From Akkermansiaceae bacterium (GTDB taxonomy: Bacteria; Verrucomicrobiota; Verrucomicrobiia; Verrucomicrobiales; Akkermansiaceae), in NCBI GenBank assembly GCA_023301765.1, contig JALZUC010000002.1, positions 1-64,000 of the forward strand: a stretch of 64,000 bases of DNA, read 5' to 3'. Of this stretch, positions 1 to 7,878 are shown in pieces (positions within the stretch are counted from its first letter, which is position 1; each line of letters starts with the position of its first letter). A model generated the notes under the pieces. That model was not told the DNA's origin and did no database searches. It saw nothing but the letters and a program-made list of their open reading frames with translations. The position numbers and the translations under genes are program-made.

Positions 1-135
1 TAGAGCGATAAAAACAAGCTCACCAAAATAATGCTTTTTATTACCTCCGACACGAGGGTCTTCAATTACTTTGAAGCTTTCCGTCCCCTCAGGAAAGCCA
101 CCTGAATAATCTATTTTATTTGGATTTCTAGGCAT
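1..135 (-). CDS. ISAs1-family transposase, N-terminal 45 codons only
   Basis: The frame starts at ATG 135-133 and runs open off the left edge. The visible residues include FKVIEDPRVGG, then HYFGELVFIAL. This matches the N-terminal region of ISAs1/H-repeat transposases, where a DPR motif is followed by a basic stretch and a hydrophobic helix. The catalytic residues lie outside the window, so activity cannot be judged. The start codon is embedded in a perfect hairpin (135-160). A degenerate copy of this same N-terminus is found at 21216-21350 and shares RN..KID..GGF and the later GG..H pattern. Confidence 0.65.
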   Translation of the reverse strand, partial: MPRNPNKIDYSGGFPEGTESFKVIEDPRVGGNKKHYFGELVFIAL

Positions 136-160
136 TGGGCAACTCTGGCAAGTTGCCCAA
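135..160 (-). promoter_or_regulatory. Hairpin over the transposase start codon
   Basis: Perfect 10-bp inverted repeat: TTGGGCAACT at 135-144 and AGTTGCCCAA at 151-160, with a 6-nt loop. In the minus-strand transcript the A of the transposase ATG is the last paired base. The structure would hide the start region, as is known for other insertion sequences that limit translation of read-through transcripts. It has no T tract, so it is not a terminator. Confidence 0.5.
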
Positions 161-271
161 ATAGTACAATCCTTTATTTTGTTAATGTTTCCCTAGCTGG
201 ATGACCCTGTTATAATAACATGTATTCCCGTATTGAAAGATTTCATAAACCTGCCAGAGTCCGCTTTACAT

Positions 272-1369
272 ATGTCCAACAGCTTCGGTCAAATTTTCCG
301 TATTTCCACATGGGGTGAATCCCACGGCGGCGGTGTAGGTGTCGTCATCGATGGTTGCCCACCACAAATTGAACTTTCAGAGGAAGAAATCCAGATTGAT
401 CTGGATAGACGCCGCCCGGGTCAGAGCGAGATCGTAACCCCACGTAAAGAAAGTGATACCTGTGAGATCCTCTCTGGCGTTTTTGAAGGGAAAACCTTAG
501 GAACCCCTATCGCAATACTGGTACGTAATAAAGATCAGCGCCCCTCCTCTTATAATGAGATGAAGGATAAATACCGGCCTTCTCATGCAGATTACACTTA
601 TGACGCTAAGTATGGCACACGCGCATGGCACGGCGGTGGACGAGCATCTGCCCGCGAGACTATTGGCCGTGTAGCTGCTGCTGTAGTTGCTAAGAAAGTG
701 CTCGCTAAACTCTACCCTGGCATAAAAATCCTTGCTTGGGTGAAGTCGGTAAAGGATATCGAAGCTCGCGTAGACCCTAATACTGTCTGCTCTGAGACGA
801 TCGAATCTAATATCGTACGCACTGGTGACCCCTCTGCGGTGGAGCCAATGACAGATTACATAAAGCAGATGCGCTCTGAAGGAAACTCCGTAGGAGGTGT
901 GGTAGAGTGCGTAGTCCGAAAAGCACCCACCGGGCTGGGTAACCCTGTATTTGGTAAACTTGAAGCCACGCTTGCGCAGGCCATGATGAGCCTCCCAGCA
1001 ACTAAGGGCTTTGAAATAGGCTCTGGCTTTGAGGGTACCCAGCTTACTGGAGCTGAACATAATGACGCCTTCTATATGGAAGGCGAAACTGTACGTACTT
1101 GCAGTAATCGCTCCGGTGGAGTTCAGGGCGGTATTACCAATGGTGAAAATATTTCCTTCCGTGTAGCATTTAAACCCACGGCAACAATCATGACTGAACA
1201 GAAAACTGTAAATTCTGACCATGAGGACACGGAACTCAAAGGCCGAGGAAGACACGACCCCTGTGTTCTCCCCCGTGCTGTTCCTATTGTAGAGGCTATG
1301 ACGGCACTCACCCTGTGTGATCACGCCCTGCTGCACGCCGCCCAGTGCGGCTCTGTAAAAAATCTATAA
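272..1369 (+). CDS. aroC: Chorismate synthase
   Basis: Catalyses the last step of the shikimate pathway, turning 5-enolpyruvylshikimate-3-phosphate into chorismate with reduced FMN. The protein opens with [17 protein letters not shown], the family's N-terminal signature, and carries the RxSARET motif (GRASARET) and a C-terminal [13 protein letters not shown] block. At about 365 residues it has normal length. An upstream ATG at 233 would add 13 residues before the conserved MSNSFGQIF start, so the ATG at 272 is preferred. The gene lies just behind the end of an ISAs1-like element and 10 bp ahead of the CvpA-like gene, which may be co-transcribed. Confidence 0.96.
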   Translation: MSNSFGQIFRISTWGESHGGGVGVVIDGCPPQIELSEEEIQIDLDRRRPGQSEIVTPRKESDTCEILSGVFEGKTLGTPIAILVRNKDQRPSSYNEMKDKYRPSHADYTYDAKYGTRAWHGGGRASARETIGRVAAAVVAKKVLAKLYPGIKILAWVKSVKDIEARVDPNTVCSETIESNIVRTGDPSAVEPMTDYIKQMRSEGNSVGGVVECVVRKAPTGLGNPVFGKLEATLAQAMMSLPATKGFEIGSGFEGTQLTGAEHNDAFYMEGETVRTCSNRSGGVQGGITNGENISFRVAFKPTATIMTEQKTVNSDHEDTELKGRGRHDPCVLPRAVPIVEAMTALTLCDHALLHAAQCGSVKNL

Positions 1370-1379
1370 TCTAGTCACT

Positions 1380-2207
1380 ATGAGCTTATCAGACCTTGGG
1401 GTCACCGGCATCATTTGTCTGGTGGTTCTAGTCTTTACCGTGATTGGCTTTTTAAAAGGCCTCATCCGCACAGCACTAGCTATGGTGTGCCTCGCTACCT
1501 CGGGCTATGCTGCGCTCTGGGCTAATGAACACACTAGCCAACTCACAATACCCTGGGCAAATGCCCCTACCCCATGGCTTCCCAAGATCGCCGCCTTGGT
1601 TACCGGTATCATTGTATTCTGTACCCTACGCTATATCTTTAAGTTTATTGTTAACCCTTTTAATAACTCAGATACAGGTAAACGTTTTGGATTTGGCCTA
1701 TCCGCAGCTCTCGTTTGCCTATTGATAGGAATACTCATTCTCTGGGGTGTATTTACGGGCATTCGCTATAAAGGAGGCCTTTCCGAAATACGCCATACGC
1801 GCCATCTGGCAATGAGGGATAAAAACTCAAACGACACTACAGTATCAGAACCGTGGATACTGAGCACTAAACGCTCACTAGACTCATGGTCAGCTGGGAG
1901 ATGGCAGCGTAAGACTGACCCCTTTCACACTCCAGGGCAGCTCAAGCTTTGCCGGTTACTCATTATGTATCAGAACACAGGGATGCGGGTAAAAATGCTC
2001 ACACACGCAGAGATTCACCGCGTGCTCAATAACCCAGTATTTATCAAGCTAGCCTTTGATAAGAGTCTCCAGGAGATACTGCAGTCATCCACTCCAAAGG
2101 TTATTTTAAGAAACCCTCAAATCCTAGAGATTCTGGCAGACAAGAGACTGGTAGACGATATTCTCGCTCTAAAAGGGGCTCTACTCACATCCATCAATCA
2201 AGATTAA
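1380..2207 (+). CDS. CvpA-like membrane protein
   Basis: Protein of 275 residues with about four hydrophobic segments in the first 130 residues and a soluble C-terminal half. The N-terminal pattern (DLGVTGIICLVVLVFTVIGFLKGLIRTA) resembles CvpA-family proteins, which start with a short polar stretch, a helix and a GxxKG turn. CvpA homologues are inner-membrane proteins linked to colicin V export and envelope stress; the exact activity is unknown. The C-terminal 120 residues are rich in charged helices with repeated 'NPxxL/I' patterns and match nothing I know. It starts 10 bp after aroC. Confidence 0.55.
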   Translation: MSLSDLGVTGIICLVVLVFTVIGFLKGLIRTALAMVCLATSGYAALWANEHTSQLTIPWANAPTPWLPKIAALVTGIIVFCTLRYIFKFIVNPFNNSDTGKRFGFGLSAALVCLLIGILILWGVFTGIRYKGGLSEIRHTRHLAMRDKNSNDTTVSEPWILSTKRSLDSWSAGRWQRKTDPFHTPGQLKLCRLLIMYQNTGMRVKMLTHAEIHRVLNNPVFIKLAFDKSLQEILQSSTPKVILRNPQILEILADKRLVDDILALKGALLTSINQD

Positions 2208-2234
2208 ACTCATCCGCCCTCAGCGCTTAGGGCT

Positions 2235-2276
2235 AAAAAAAGCTCCACAACGGGTATAGGATTACCGCTGGGGAGC
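2235..2276 (-). terminator. Rho-independent terminator of the cytochrome c gene
   Basis: On the minus strand GCTCC...GGAGC closes a hairpin that continues inward with CA/TG and CGG/CCG pairs around one mismatch, followed by seven T residues. It lies 28 bp beyond the cytochrome stop codon and separates it from the convergent CvpA-like gene. Confidence 0.75.
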
Positions 2277-2303
2277 CTGATTATTGGAAATACCTCTTTC
2301 GAA

Positions 2304-2750
2304 TTACTTCTTTTTAGTAAGCTCCTCGATCTTCGCGCGTGTGACCGGCTCTTTTACATCTTTCCACTGTTCACGGTATTTTGCAGCTTCCTCCTTGGTG
2401 ACCGCACCAGCGGTGTTTCCAAATGACTGGCGTACGTAGCTCATTATCTCAGCTAGTTTCTGATCATCTGTATATATAGCCTCAAGAGCACCCATCATCC
2501 CCATATATTCATTACCTTCTTTTTTGATTCCCTTGAGAATAACGAGAGCTAGCACTGAGGCGTCACTTGTAACAGCTACAGACCCTACTAGTGACGGCGC
2601 CATTTTTTGATTTCCCAGAGGCAGGCCCTTGCCATCGGCATTATGACATGCAGCGCACGTTGCGTAGGCCGCTTTACCTGCAGTGTCATCAGCTATAGAT
2701 GTTGATACAGCAAACGCCATTATGAGAGGAGTAATAAGGAATTTTTTCAT
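2304..2750 (-). CDS. Small periplasmic c-type cytochrome
   Basis: A 148-residue protein with a signal peptide (basic MKK, hydrophobic core, cleavage probably after SIA, about residue 20). One haem site, CAACH, lies at residues 32-36. Glycine- and methionine-rich MGMMGAL near residue 85 could give the axial methionine. The C-terminus is a lysine-rich helical tail. It is a single-domain class I cytochrome and probably shuttles electrons in the periplasm; the partner is unknown. The gene stands alone with its own terminator. No Shine-Dalgarno motif precedes the ATG. Confidence 0.85.
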   Translation of the reverse strand: MKKFLITPLIMAFAVSTSIADDTAGKAAYATCAACHNADGKGLPLGNQKMAPSLVGSVAVTSDASVLALVILKGIKKEGNEYMGMMGALEAIYTDDQKLAEIMSYVRQSFGNTAGAVTKEEAAKYREQWKDVKEPVTRAKIEELTKKK

Positions 2751-3228
2751 GATAGTAATATAATAGATTCAGGAGTGCTTTAACAATATTAAGTAAAAAC
2801 AAGGTGCCACAACCTCCACTAATTGCCAATGGATTTTTAGAAATTCGCACTAGCTTGAATCTATTACGTGTTTGTTGGCGGGGCTGTCTACGTGTAAACA
2901 GTAGAATTTATTAATGTTAATATAAGCGAAACACCTCACTACCGAGATAGTAAATTCAAACCGCAGATTATGGAGTATCATCGGGGGGATGAATTCCATC
3001 ATACTAAAGTCAGTCAAAATTTAATTAGTAAAGTGACTGACGCTGTGTCCGATGATGTAAAGTTTAGGTGTTAGAAAAAACGTAAAGCAGTAGCTGGTGA
3101 TTTAAGAAAAACCGGCCCTTAATCAAAGATTGGGAACATAAGGTAATAAAGCCATAATGCCCCTTATGTTTAATAACCTATATATGGTCTGAAGGGATAC
3201 GCCCCCCTTCGTATCCACTAAGGTAATC

Positions 3229-3250
3229 AACTCGATATTCATATCGAGTT
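3229..3250. repeat. Perfect 22-bp inverted repeat
   Basis: AACTCGATAT and ATATCGAGTT are separated by TC, giving a near-continuous palindrome with no T tract. It could be an operator-like protein site, the end of a lost mobile element, or a recombination site. No adjacent intact gene explains it. Confidence 0.5.
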
Positions 3251-3258
3251 AAAGTCAT

Positions 3259-3480
3259 ATCTTGAACCCGAGCGCTACCTGCGCAGCTTCCTTCCCGATT
3301 TCGCAGCTGTCATCAACGAAAAGCACAGCTCCAAATCTTTCAGGTAACAGATTTTCGAGAACCGTCACGATGGTATCTGCTCGAGCACGATCGCTCGTAA
3401 CAAGAATATCAGAGCTGCTACCGCAAGCCTTATCTACTCACAGTTTACTAACCGTAAGGCCAATGAAATACTCGCCAGAA
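3259..3480 (-). pseudogene. Possible gene remnant with one in-frame stop
   Basis: Read on the minus strand, this stretch gives a protein-like sequence that includes DILVTSDRARADTI and, near the end, AVLFVDDSCEIGKEAA. It is broken by a TGA at about codon 23 and has no convincing start. The hydrophobic strand followed by VDDS and a helix recalls the late acidic motif of HAD-like phosphatases or a receiver-like fold, but the stretch is too short to assign. It may not be a former gene at all. Confidence 0.25.
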
Positions 3481-3585
3481 CATTGCTCGAAAGGAAGAAA
3501 CCGACTGCATGTCATCGCTCAGTTCGGATAATCTCATTAACAACTATCAAAAAATGCCTCATCCCAAACCTTGGTCTAAACCCAA

Positions 3586-3620
3586 TAAAAAGACCGCCAA
3601 TTCCTTAGAAAATGACGGTC
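3586..3620 (-). terminator. Terminator downstream of tRNA-Pro
   Basis: On the minus strand GACCGTCA pairs with TGGCGGTC (one G-T pair) around a 13-nt loop and is followed by TTTTTA. It starts seven bases after the encoded CCA of tRNA-Pro, so it ends that transcript. Confidence 0.75.
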
Positions 3621-3624
3621 AAAT

Positions 3625-3703
<79 letters not shown>

Positions 3704-3922
3704 TTACCAATATAAAAACACCATCTGGGAGGACGGCGGGCAGAAACTCCATGATTAATGGCAAACGATCAAGGTTAAAGTGATAAATCTTTTAAAAAAG
3801 TATAGCCCCACACTTAATCAACTCTATTTACAAAGTGAAAAACACCCAAAGTATAAGCACAGAACACCACTATCTGGAAATCTACGATCTGACGCTCAGC
3901 TCTAAATCACACAAATAAACAG

Positions 3923-4942
3923 CTACCTCTCCGCAGACATTAATGAACGGATACTCTTATACTGAGCACTCCAAGCATCTTTACTATACCCGCCAGAGAG
4001 GGTCATCACATAAGATACACCATACTTTTTACACGCAGCCACGATCATTGCATCACGCTTCTGAATCCCCTCATGCGTCATCTTTCCAGATGCCAGTGGA
4101 TCACCAGCCAGCGCATCACAGCCAGCTACGTGAAATACAATATCTGGCTTAGATGTCAAAAATAGCTCATTTAATCGGCTTTTTAAAATAGCCAGATACT
4201 CTGCATCGGTGATTCCCATCTTAAGCCCTATATCCTCATCCCCCCTCTCCTTCGGCACTGGATAAATACCGCTCTGATGCATGGAAAAAGTGTAAGTGCT
4301 AGAGTCTCCTTTTAGACACGTAATCGTCCCGTTGCCCTGATGAATATCAGTATCAATAATAAGCGCCCTTCTAATTAGCTTTTCCTTCTGAAGCACACGG
4401 ATAGCTATCGGCACATCCGCAATAATACAGAACCCCTCCCCCCGGTCAGGCTTAGCGTGATGAAACCCTCCACCAAGATTAAATGCCATCTTAGAGTCAG
4501 CCTTCAGTGCCTGCCTAGCCGCCATAATCGTCCCACCTGCCGCTTTTCGAAAACGACTAACTATCATATCATCTATCAACCTATCAGGTATCACTCTGAG
4601 CTGAGGTGCCTCCAGATAGCGCGCCACATTCCGAGTATGTTTCAGACTTTTCAAATAAGTCTCAGAATGGATTAGTAACATCTGTTCCCGCGTAACCTCC
4701 TCCGGCTCGATCACACTCTCCTTAGTTACATACCCACACTCGTTCAGCCCCCTATAAATCTTATCATACTTTGCTACATCAAAGGGATGCAGCTTCTCCA
4801 TACCAAAGACGCTAATCTTATATTTACTAGAGTAAACTACAGGTATCTCACTCACTTTTTCTACCTCACCCCCCCAGGAGCAACTTATATTAACAACACC
4901 CAATACCAGCCCAGTAAAACCATTCAGTAACTTACACATCAT
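3923..4942 (-). CDS. Exported histone-deacetylase-family amidohydrolase (class IV-like)
   Basis: Zinc-dependent deacetylase fold. The catalytic set is complete: His-His dyad at residues 161-162 (GGGFHHA), zinc ligands Asp199 and His201 in DTDIHQGNG, Asp276 in GCDALAGD, and catalytic Tyr319 in SGGYS. The HQGNG form, rather than HHGNG, is typical of HDAC11-like class IV enzymes. The N-terminus (MCKLLNGFTGLVLGVVNIS) looks like a Sec signal peptide, which is unusual for this family and would put the enzyme in the periplasm. A perfect lipobox is not present. Likely substrates are small acetylated amines or sugars, but none can be named. It stands alone and is divergent from the next gene. Confidence 0.85.
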   Translation of the reverse strand: MMCKLLNGFTGLVLGVVNISCSWGGEVEKVSEIPVVYSSKYKISVFGMEKLHPFDVAKYDKIYRGLNECGYVTKESVIEPEEVTREQMLLIHSETYLKSLKHTRNVARYLEAPQLRVIPDRLIDDMIVSRFRKAAGGTIMAARQALKADSKMAFNLGGGFHHAKPDRGEGFCIIADVPIAIRVLQKEKLIRRALIIDTDIHQGNGTITCLKGDSSTYTFSMHQSGIYPVPKERGDEDIGLKMGITDAEYLAILKSRLNELFLTSKPDIVFHVAGCDALAGDPLASGKMTHEGIQKRDAMIVAACKKYGVSYVMTLSGGYSKDAWSAQYKSIRSLMSAER

Positions 4943-5106
4943 CAGACTATGCTACATTTCGCACCCCTGGATCATAATCGATTATGTCGATAGTTACATC
5001 ATCTCAGGTGATCCGTTATAAAATACAGCCCATTTTCTCATCACTTCTGTGATAGTAAAGCTCTCCCACCACCTTATACTAATATGTAAACAACCCCAAC
5101 TTATCT

Positions 5107-5721
5107 ATGACTACTACAGACACATCCCCTGCCATCACATCAGCCCACCGTGGTCGAAAACGTAACCTCCTTATAATCTTTGGCATTCTCGCCCTCCTTA
5201 TGGTTTCCGCCAGCGCCACATACTACTGGTGGAGTAATCGGCCCATCACCCCCATCGTCCTTAATCAGCAAGAACAGCTTACACTCGATAAAAAAGTAGC
5301 CACCGTACAAGAACGAACTTACCAAGCTGGAGGTAAAACCCTCATCCTTACGGAAAAGGAAGTAAACGCTCTATTCCATCACAATACTGGCATGGGCGAC
5401 CAAGTTCGGTTCGATTTCGCAAATAGCGCCATCCACGCCCGCATACGTACCAATTTAGATGCAGAGATTCCTGTATTAGGTGGCCGCACCCTCAAGGCTA
5501 AAGCTCGCTTTAAACTCGTCGATACTGAGAGTAACCCCGCCATCATCCTTGATGACCTCACCGTCTGGGGGCTCTCTCTTCCAAATGCTTGGCTGGCTGA
5601 TTTAAAGGGGCAGAATCTTATCTCTAAACTAGGTATCAATCTCGAGCAGAACAGGATCACAGAAGGTATCAAAGACATCGAAGTCGATCATGGTAAAATC
5701 ACCATCACGCTGGCTGATTAG
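5107..5721 (+). CDS. Membrane-anchored protein of unknown function
   Basis: This 204-residue protein has a basic N-terminus (HRGRKRN), one transmembrane helix at about residues 20-42, and an extracytoplasmic beta-rich domain. The LTEKEVNALFHHNT segment followed by alternating strands recalls DUF2140/YpmS-like proteins, in which a short helix precedes a sheet of lipid-binding type; this is only a resemblance. A strong terminator follows directly, so the gene is probably transcribed alone. Confidence 0.7.
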   Translation: MTTTDTSPAITSAHRGRKRNLLIIFGILALLMVSASATYYWWSNRPITPIVLNQQEQLTLDKKVATVQERTYQAGGKTLILTEKEVNALFHHNTGMGDQVRFDFANSAIHARIRTNLDAEIPVLGGRTLKAKARFKLVDTESNPAIILDDLTVWGLSLPNAWLADLKGQNLISKLGINLEQNRITEGIKDIEVDHGKITITLAD

Positions 5722-5748
5722 CCTGAAACAGTATGCTCCTATATTAAA

Positions 5749-5782
5749 ATGCCTCCACTCCATAAGTGCGGAGGCATTTTTA
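5749..5782 (+). terminator. Rho-independent terminator
   Basis: ATGCCTCC at 5749-5756 pairs with GGAGGCAT at 5770-5777, followed by a T run to 5781. It ends the transcript of the preceding membrane-anchored gene. Confidence 0.85.
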
Positions 5783-6030
5783 TGGGGTGAAATAAATTAT
5801 TGCCAATCCACCTAAGTTACATCACATTATCACTCGTCAGGAAGATGTGGCGGTCAGGAATCTTTTATCTCCGCCAATCAGGACTCAACTCCAAGGGCTA
5901 GCGAACTTGAACGCCCCAGCTGGACATTGATCTCCCCCCCCACAGCACGCTACGTGCTTGGCGTCATCCTTACACGTCCCCCATGGCACCCACTTCATAA
6001 ACGAAGTATTTCATTCCCTACACTCTATCT
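5783..6030 (+). promoter_or_regulatory. Long leader region of rho
   Basis: About 250 bp separate the upstream terminator from the rho start. The last 150 bp are C-rich and G-poor in places, with a run of eight or more C residues near 5935, a small GCACG/CGTGC hairpin just after it, and no start-proximal Shine-Dalgarno motif. Rho autoregulates by terminating in its own leader in other bacteria, and such C-rich single-stranded RNA is the kind of site it binds. That it does so here is an inference. Confidence 0.35.
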
Positions 6031-7806
6031 ATGAGCGATTCATCTACACAGGACACACATCCTGACGCCCCTGAAACCAAGGCTAAGGCCGAGGTAGCTA
6101 AAGCCCCTGCCAAGAAAAAAACAGCCAAGAAGGCTGCCAAAAAAACGGCAAAAAAGGCAACCAAGACTACCGCTAAAAAAGCGACCAAAAAAACTGCTAA
6201 AAAGGCAGCTAAAAAGGCAACGTCTAAACAAGCCGAACTTATACTAGACTCTCCAACTCCTCCGCCCACTGAGACTAAACCACCAGCTGAAACTAAGAGC
6301 TTATCAGCCACACCAGCCGAGGCGCCCGTAACTATTGAAACAGCTGAAAATACTGACCAAAAAAGAATGGGCCGAGTCAAAGGTCTCGGGAAAGTAACAC
6401 ATAGACAAAGAGAGACCCCACAAGAACACACCGAACAAGATCAACAATCTCCTCAACCGGAAAGATCGCCAAAGAAAAGGCAAGGTAAAAACCGCCAGCG
6501 CAATGACAGCCAGCGCAATGACAGCCAGCGCAATGACAGCCAGCGCAATGACAGCCAGCGCAATGACAGCCAACGCAATGATCGTCAGCGTAATGACCGA
6601 CGTAATAATAAACGCCAAGGGCAACAGACACGAGAACGCCCACCACGCCGTGAGACAGTTCTAACCGGTGACCCTGTAGCCGTAAATGGCATGCTGGAAA
6701 TCGCTCCAAAAGGCTTTGGCTTCTTACGCGTGCCAGAGAAGAATTTTGAGCAATGTAAAAAAGACGTCTTTGTCCCACCGGACTTCATCCGCACCCACGG
6801 CCTGCGCGCTGGAGTCTGGATCAAAGGGGTCTGCCAAGACGGCCCACGCGGCCCACAGCTAACCAAGATTGAAAGCGTAAATGACATCGCGCCGGAAGAA
6901 GCCTTTAAGCTTCCCCACTTTGAGGAACTTAAGGCGATCAACCCGGATAAACGCATCGTATTTGAAACTACCCCAGAGCGGTTTACCACACGAGTCCTAG
7001 ACATGGTCTCCCCCGTAGGCCGTGGCCAGCGTGGACTCATCGTCTCACCACCTCGCTCTGGTAAAACCACCCTACTCCTTCACATGGCAGAGGCTATTAG
7101 AGAGAAATATGATGAGTCTATCCACTTGATCATCCTCCTTGTAGATGAGCGCCCTGAAGAAGTTACAGAATTCAGACGTACCCTCCCCGGAGTAGAAATC
7201 TATGCCAGCTCTAACGATGACCCAGCACGTAACCATGCACGCATTTCTGAAATGTGTATTGAGCGTGCTAAACGCCTCGTTGAAGGAGATAAAGACGTTC
7301 TCATACTCATGGACTCCATCACACGCCTAGCTCGCGCCTATAATACTGGCGGCGGCAGCGGGAGCGGTGGAAGAGGCAGAGGAAACAAAGGCCGCGGCTA
7401 CCAGTCCGGAGGTATCGTAGCAGGAGCGTTAGAGCTTCCACGTAAGCTCTTTGCCGCTGCACGAAACACCCGTCAGGCAGGCTCCCTCACTATCTTAGCC
7501 ACCGCGCTCATCCAGACAAACTCACGTGCTGATGAAGCTATTTTCCAAGAATTTAAAGGCACAGGTAATATGGAGCTCGTCCTAGACCGCCGTATTGCTG
7601 AGCAGTATATCTACCCAGCTGTAGATATCTTTAAATCTGGCACCCGTCGAGAGGAACTCATCATGGCAGAGCATCAGCTTGATAAAATCAACCTCATCCG
7701 TAGAGGCCTAGCTGGCCACCGCCCAGAAGAAGCTATTGAGCGCTTACTCTTTTTCATAAAGCGCTTTCCTAACAATGCCCAGATGCTCCTAGAGATTAAG
7801 GGGTAA
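6031..7806 (+). CDS. rho: Transcription termination factor Rho with long basic extensions
   Basis: Hexameric RNA-dependent ATPase that ends untranslated transcripts. The core is complete: a cold-shock-type RNA-binding domain ([11 protein letters not shown]) at about residues 215-290, Walker [11 protein letters not shown] near 340, Walker B-like [15 protein letters not shown] near 430, and the C-terminal SGTRREEL motif. The protein is 591 residues long, against about 420 in E. coli. The extra N-terminus has an AKKA/TKKA repeat tail (about 25-66) like histone H1, a proline-rich linker, and a QRNDS pentapeptide repeat (about 156-190). The loop that normally reads VPASGKVLTGG is replaced by a longer glycine/arginine stretch ([11 protein letters not shown]). 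Confidence 0.97.
   Translation: MSDSSTQDTHPDAPETKAKAEVAKAPAKKKTAKKAAKKTAKKATKTTAKKATKKTAKKAAKKATSKQAELILDSPTPPPTETKPPAETKSLSATPAEAPVTIETAENTDQKRMGRVKGLGKVTHRQRETPQEHTEQDQQSPQPERSPKKRQGKNRQRNDSQRNDSQRNDSQRNDSQRNDSQRNDRQRNDRRNNKRQGQQTRERPPRRETVLTGDPVAVNGMLEIAPKGFGFLRVPEKNFEQCKKDVFVPPDFIRTHGLRAGVWIKGVCQDGPRGPQLTKIESVNDIAPEEAFKLPHFEELKAINPDKRIVFETTPERFTTRVLDMVSPVGRGQRGLIVSPPRSGKTTLLLHMAEAIREKYDESIHLIILLVDERPEEVTEFRRTLPGVEIYASSNDDPARNHARISEMCIERAKRLVEGDKDVLILMDSITRLARAYNTGGGSGSGGRGRGNKGRGYQSGGIVAGALELPRKLFAAARNTRQAGSLTILATALIQTNSRADEAIFQEFKGTGNMELVLDRRIAEQYIYPAVDIFKSGTRREELIMAEHQLDKINLIRRGLAGHRPEEAIERLLFFIKRFPNNAQMLLEIKG
6496..6600 (+). repeat. 15-bp tandem repeat inside rho
   Basis: Five exact copies of CAGCGCAATGACAGC (6496-6570) are followed by two diverged copies (6571-6600). 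Each codes for Gln-Arg-Asn-Asp-Ser or -Arg. The unit is a multiple of three, so copy-number changes would keep the frame and only alter linker length. Confidence 0.95.
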
Positions 7807-7878
7807 ACAACAGCTCTACTGTCACCAGTCACTGGTCAATTAACCCACCAATGACAAATACCTAATTAACTATCAAGA

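Larger units (their letters stand above)
1..209 (-). mobile_element. 5' end of an ISAs1-like insertion sequence, cut by the window edge
   Basis: This stretch holds the start of a transposase gene on the minus strand plus its upstream leader. Read on the minus strand, the putative outer end begins CAGGGTCATCC at position 209. From memory, ISAs1-family ends start with CAGGG; this was not checked against a database. The rest of the element lies outside the window. Its end is about 60 bp from the likely aroC start, so it may have replaced part of the aroC promoter. A decayed relative lies at 21216-21414. Confidence 0.55.
2751..3585. other. Long gene-free stretch with inverted repeats and gene debris
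   Basis: No intact gene is visible. Three inverted repeats stand out: GTCAGTCA/TGACTGAC around 3009-3042, GGATACG/CGTATCC at 3195-3216, and a perfect AACTCGATAT/ATATCGAGTT at 3229-3250. In one plus-strand frame (3030-3122) the residues KKRKAVAGDLRK after an in-frame stop recall the KDRKAVAxDLK block of IS256-family transposases. On the minus strand 3259-3480 is open except for one stop. Both readings are weak and suggest decayed accessory genes. Confidence 0.4.

Noticed and set aside
497-1336. 279-codon minus-strand frame
   Set aside because: It lies fully antisense to aroC, whose motifs are intact; no domain is seen in the antisense product.
6496-6600. Regular repeat suggestive of a CRISPR array
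   Set aside because: Repeats are contiguous 15-mers in the rho frame with no spacers.
6018-6778. Long minus-strand frames rich in Ala/Val/Leu
   Set aside because: They are antisense to the lysine and QRND repeats of rho; the periodic composition produces them.
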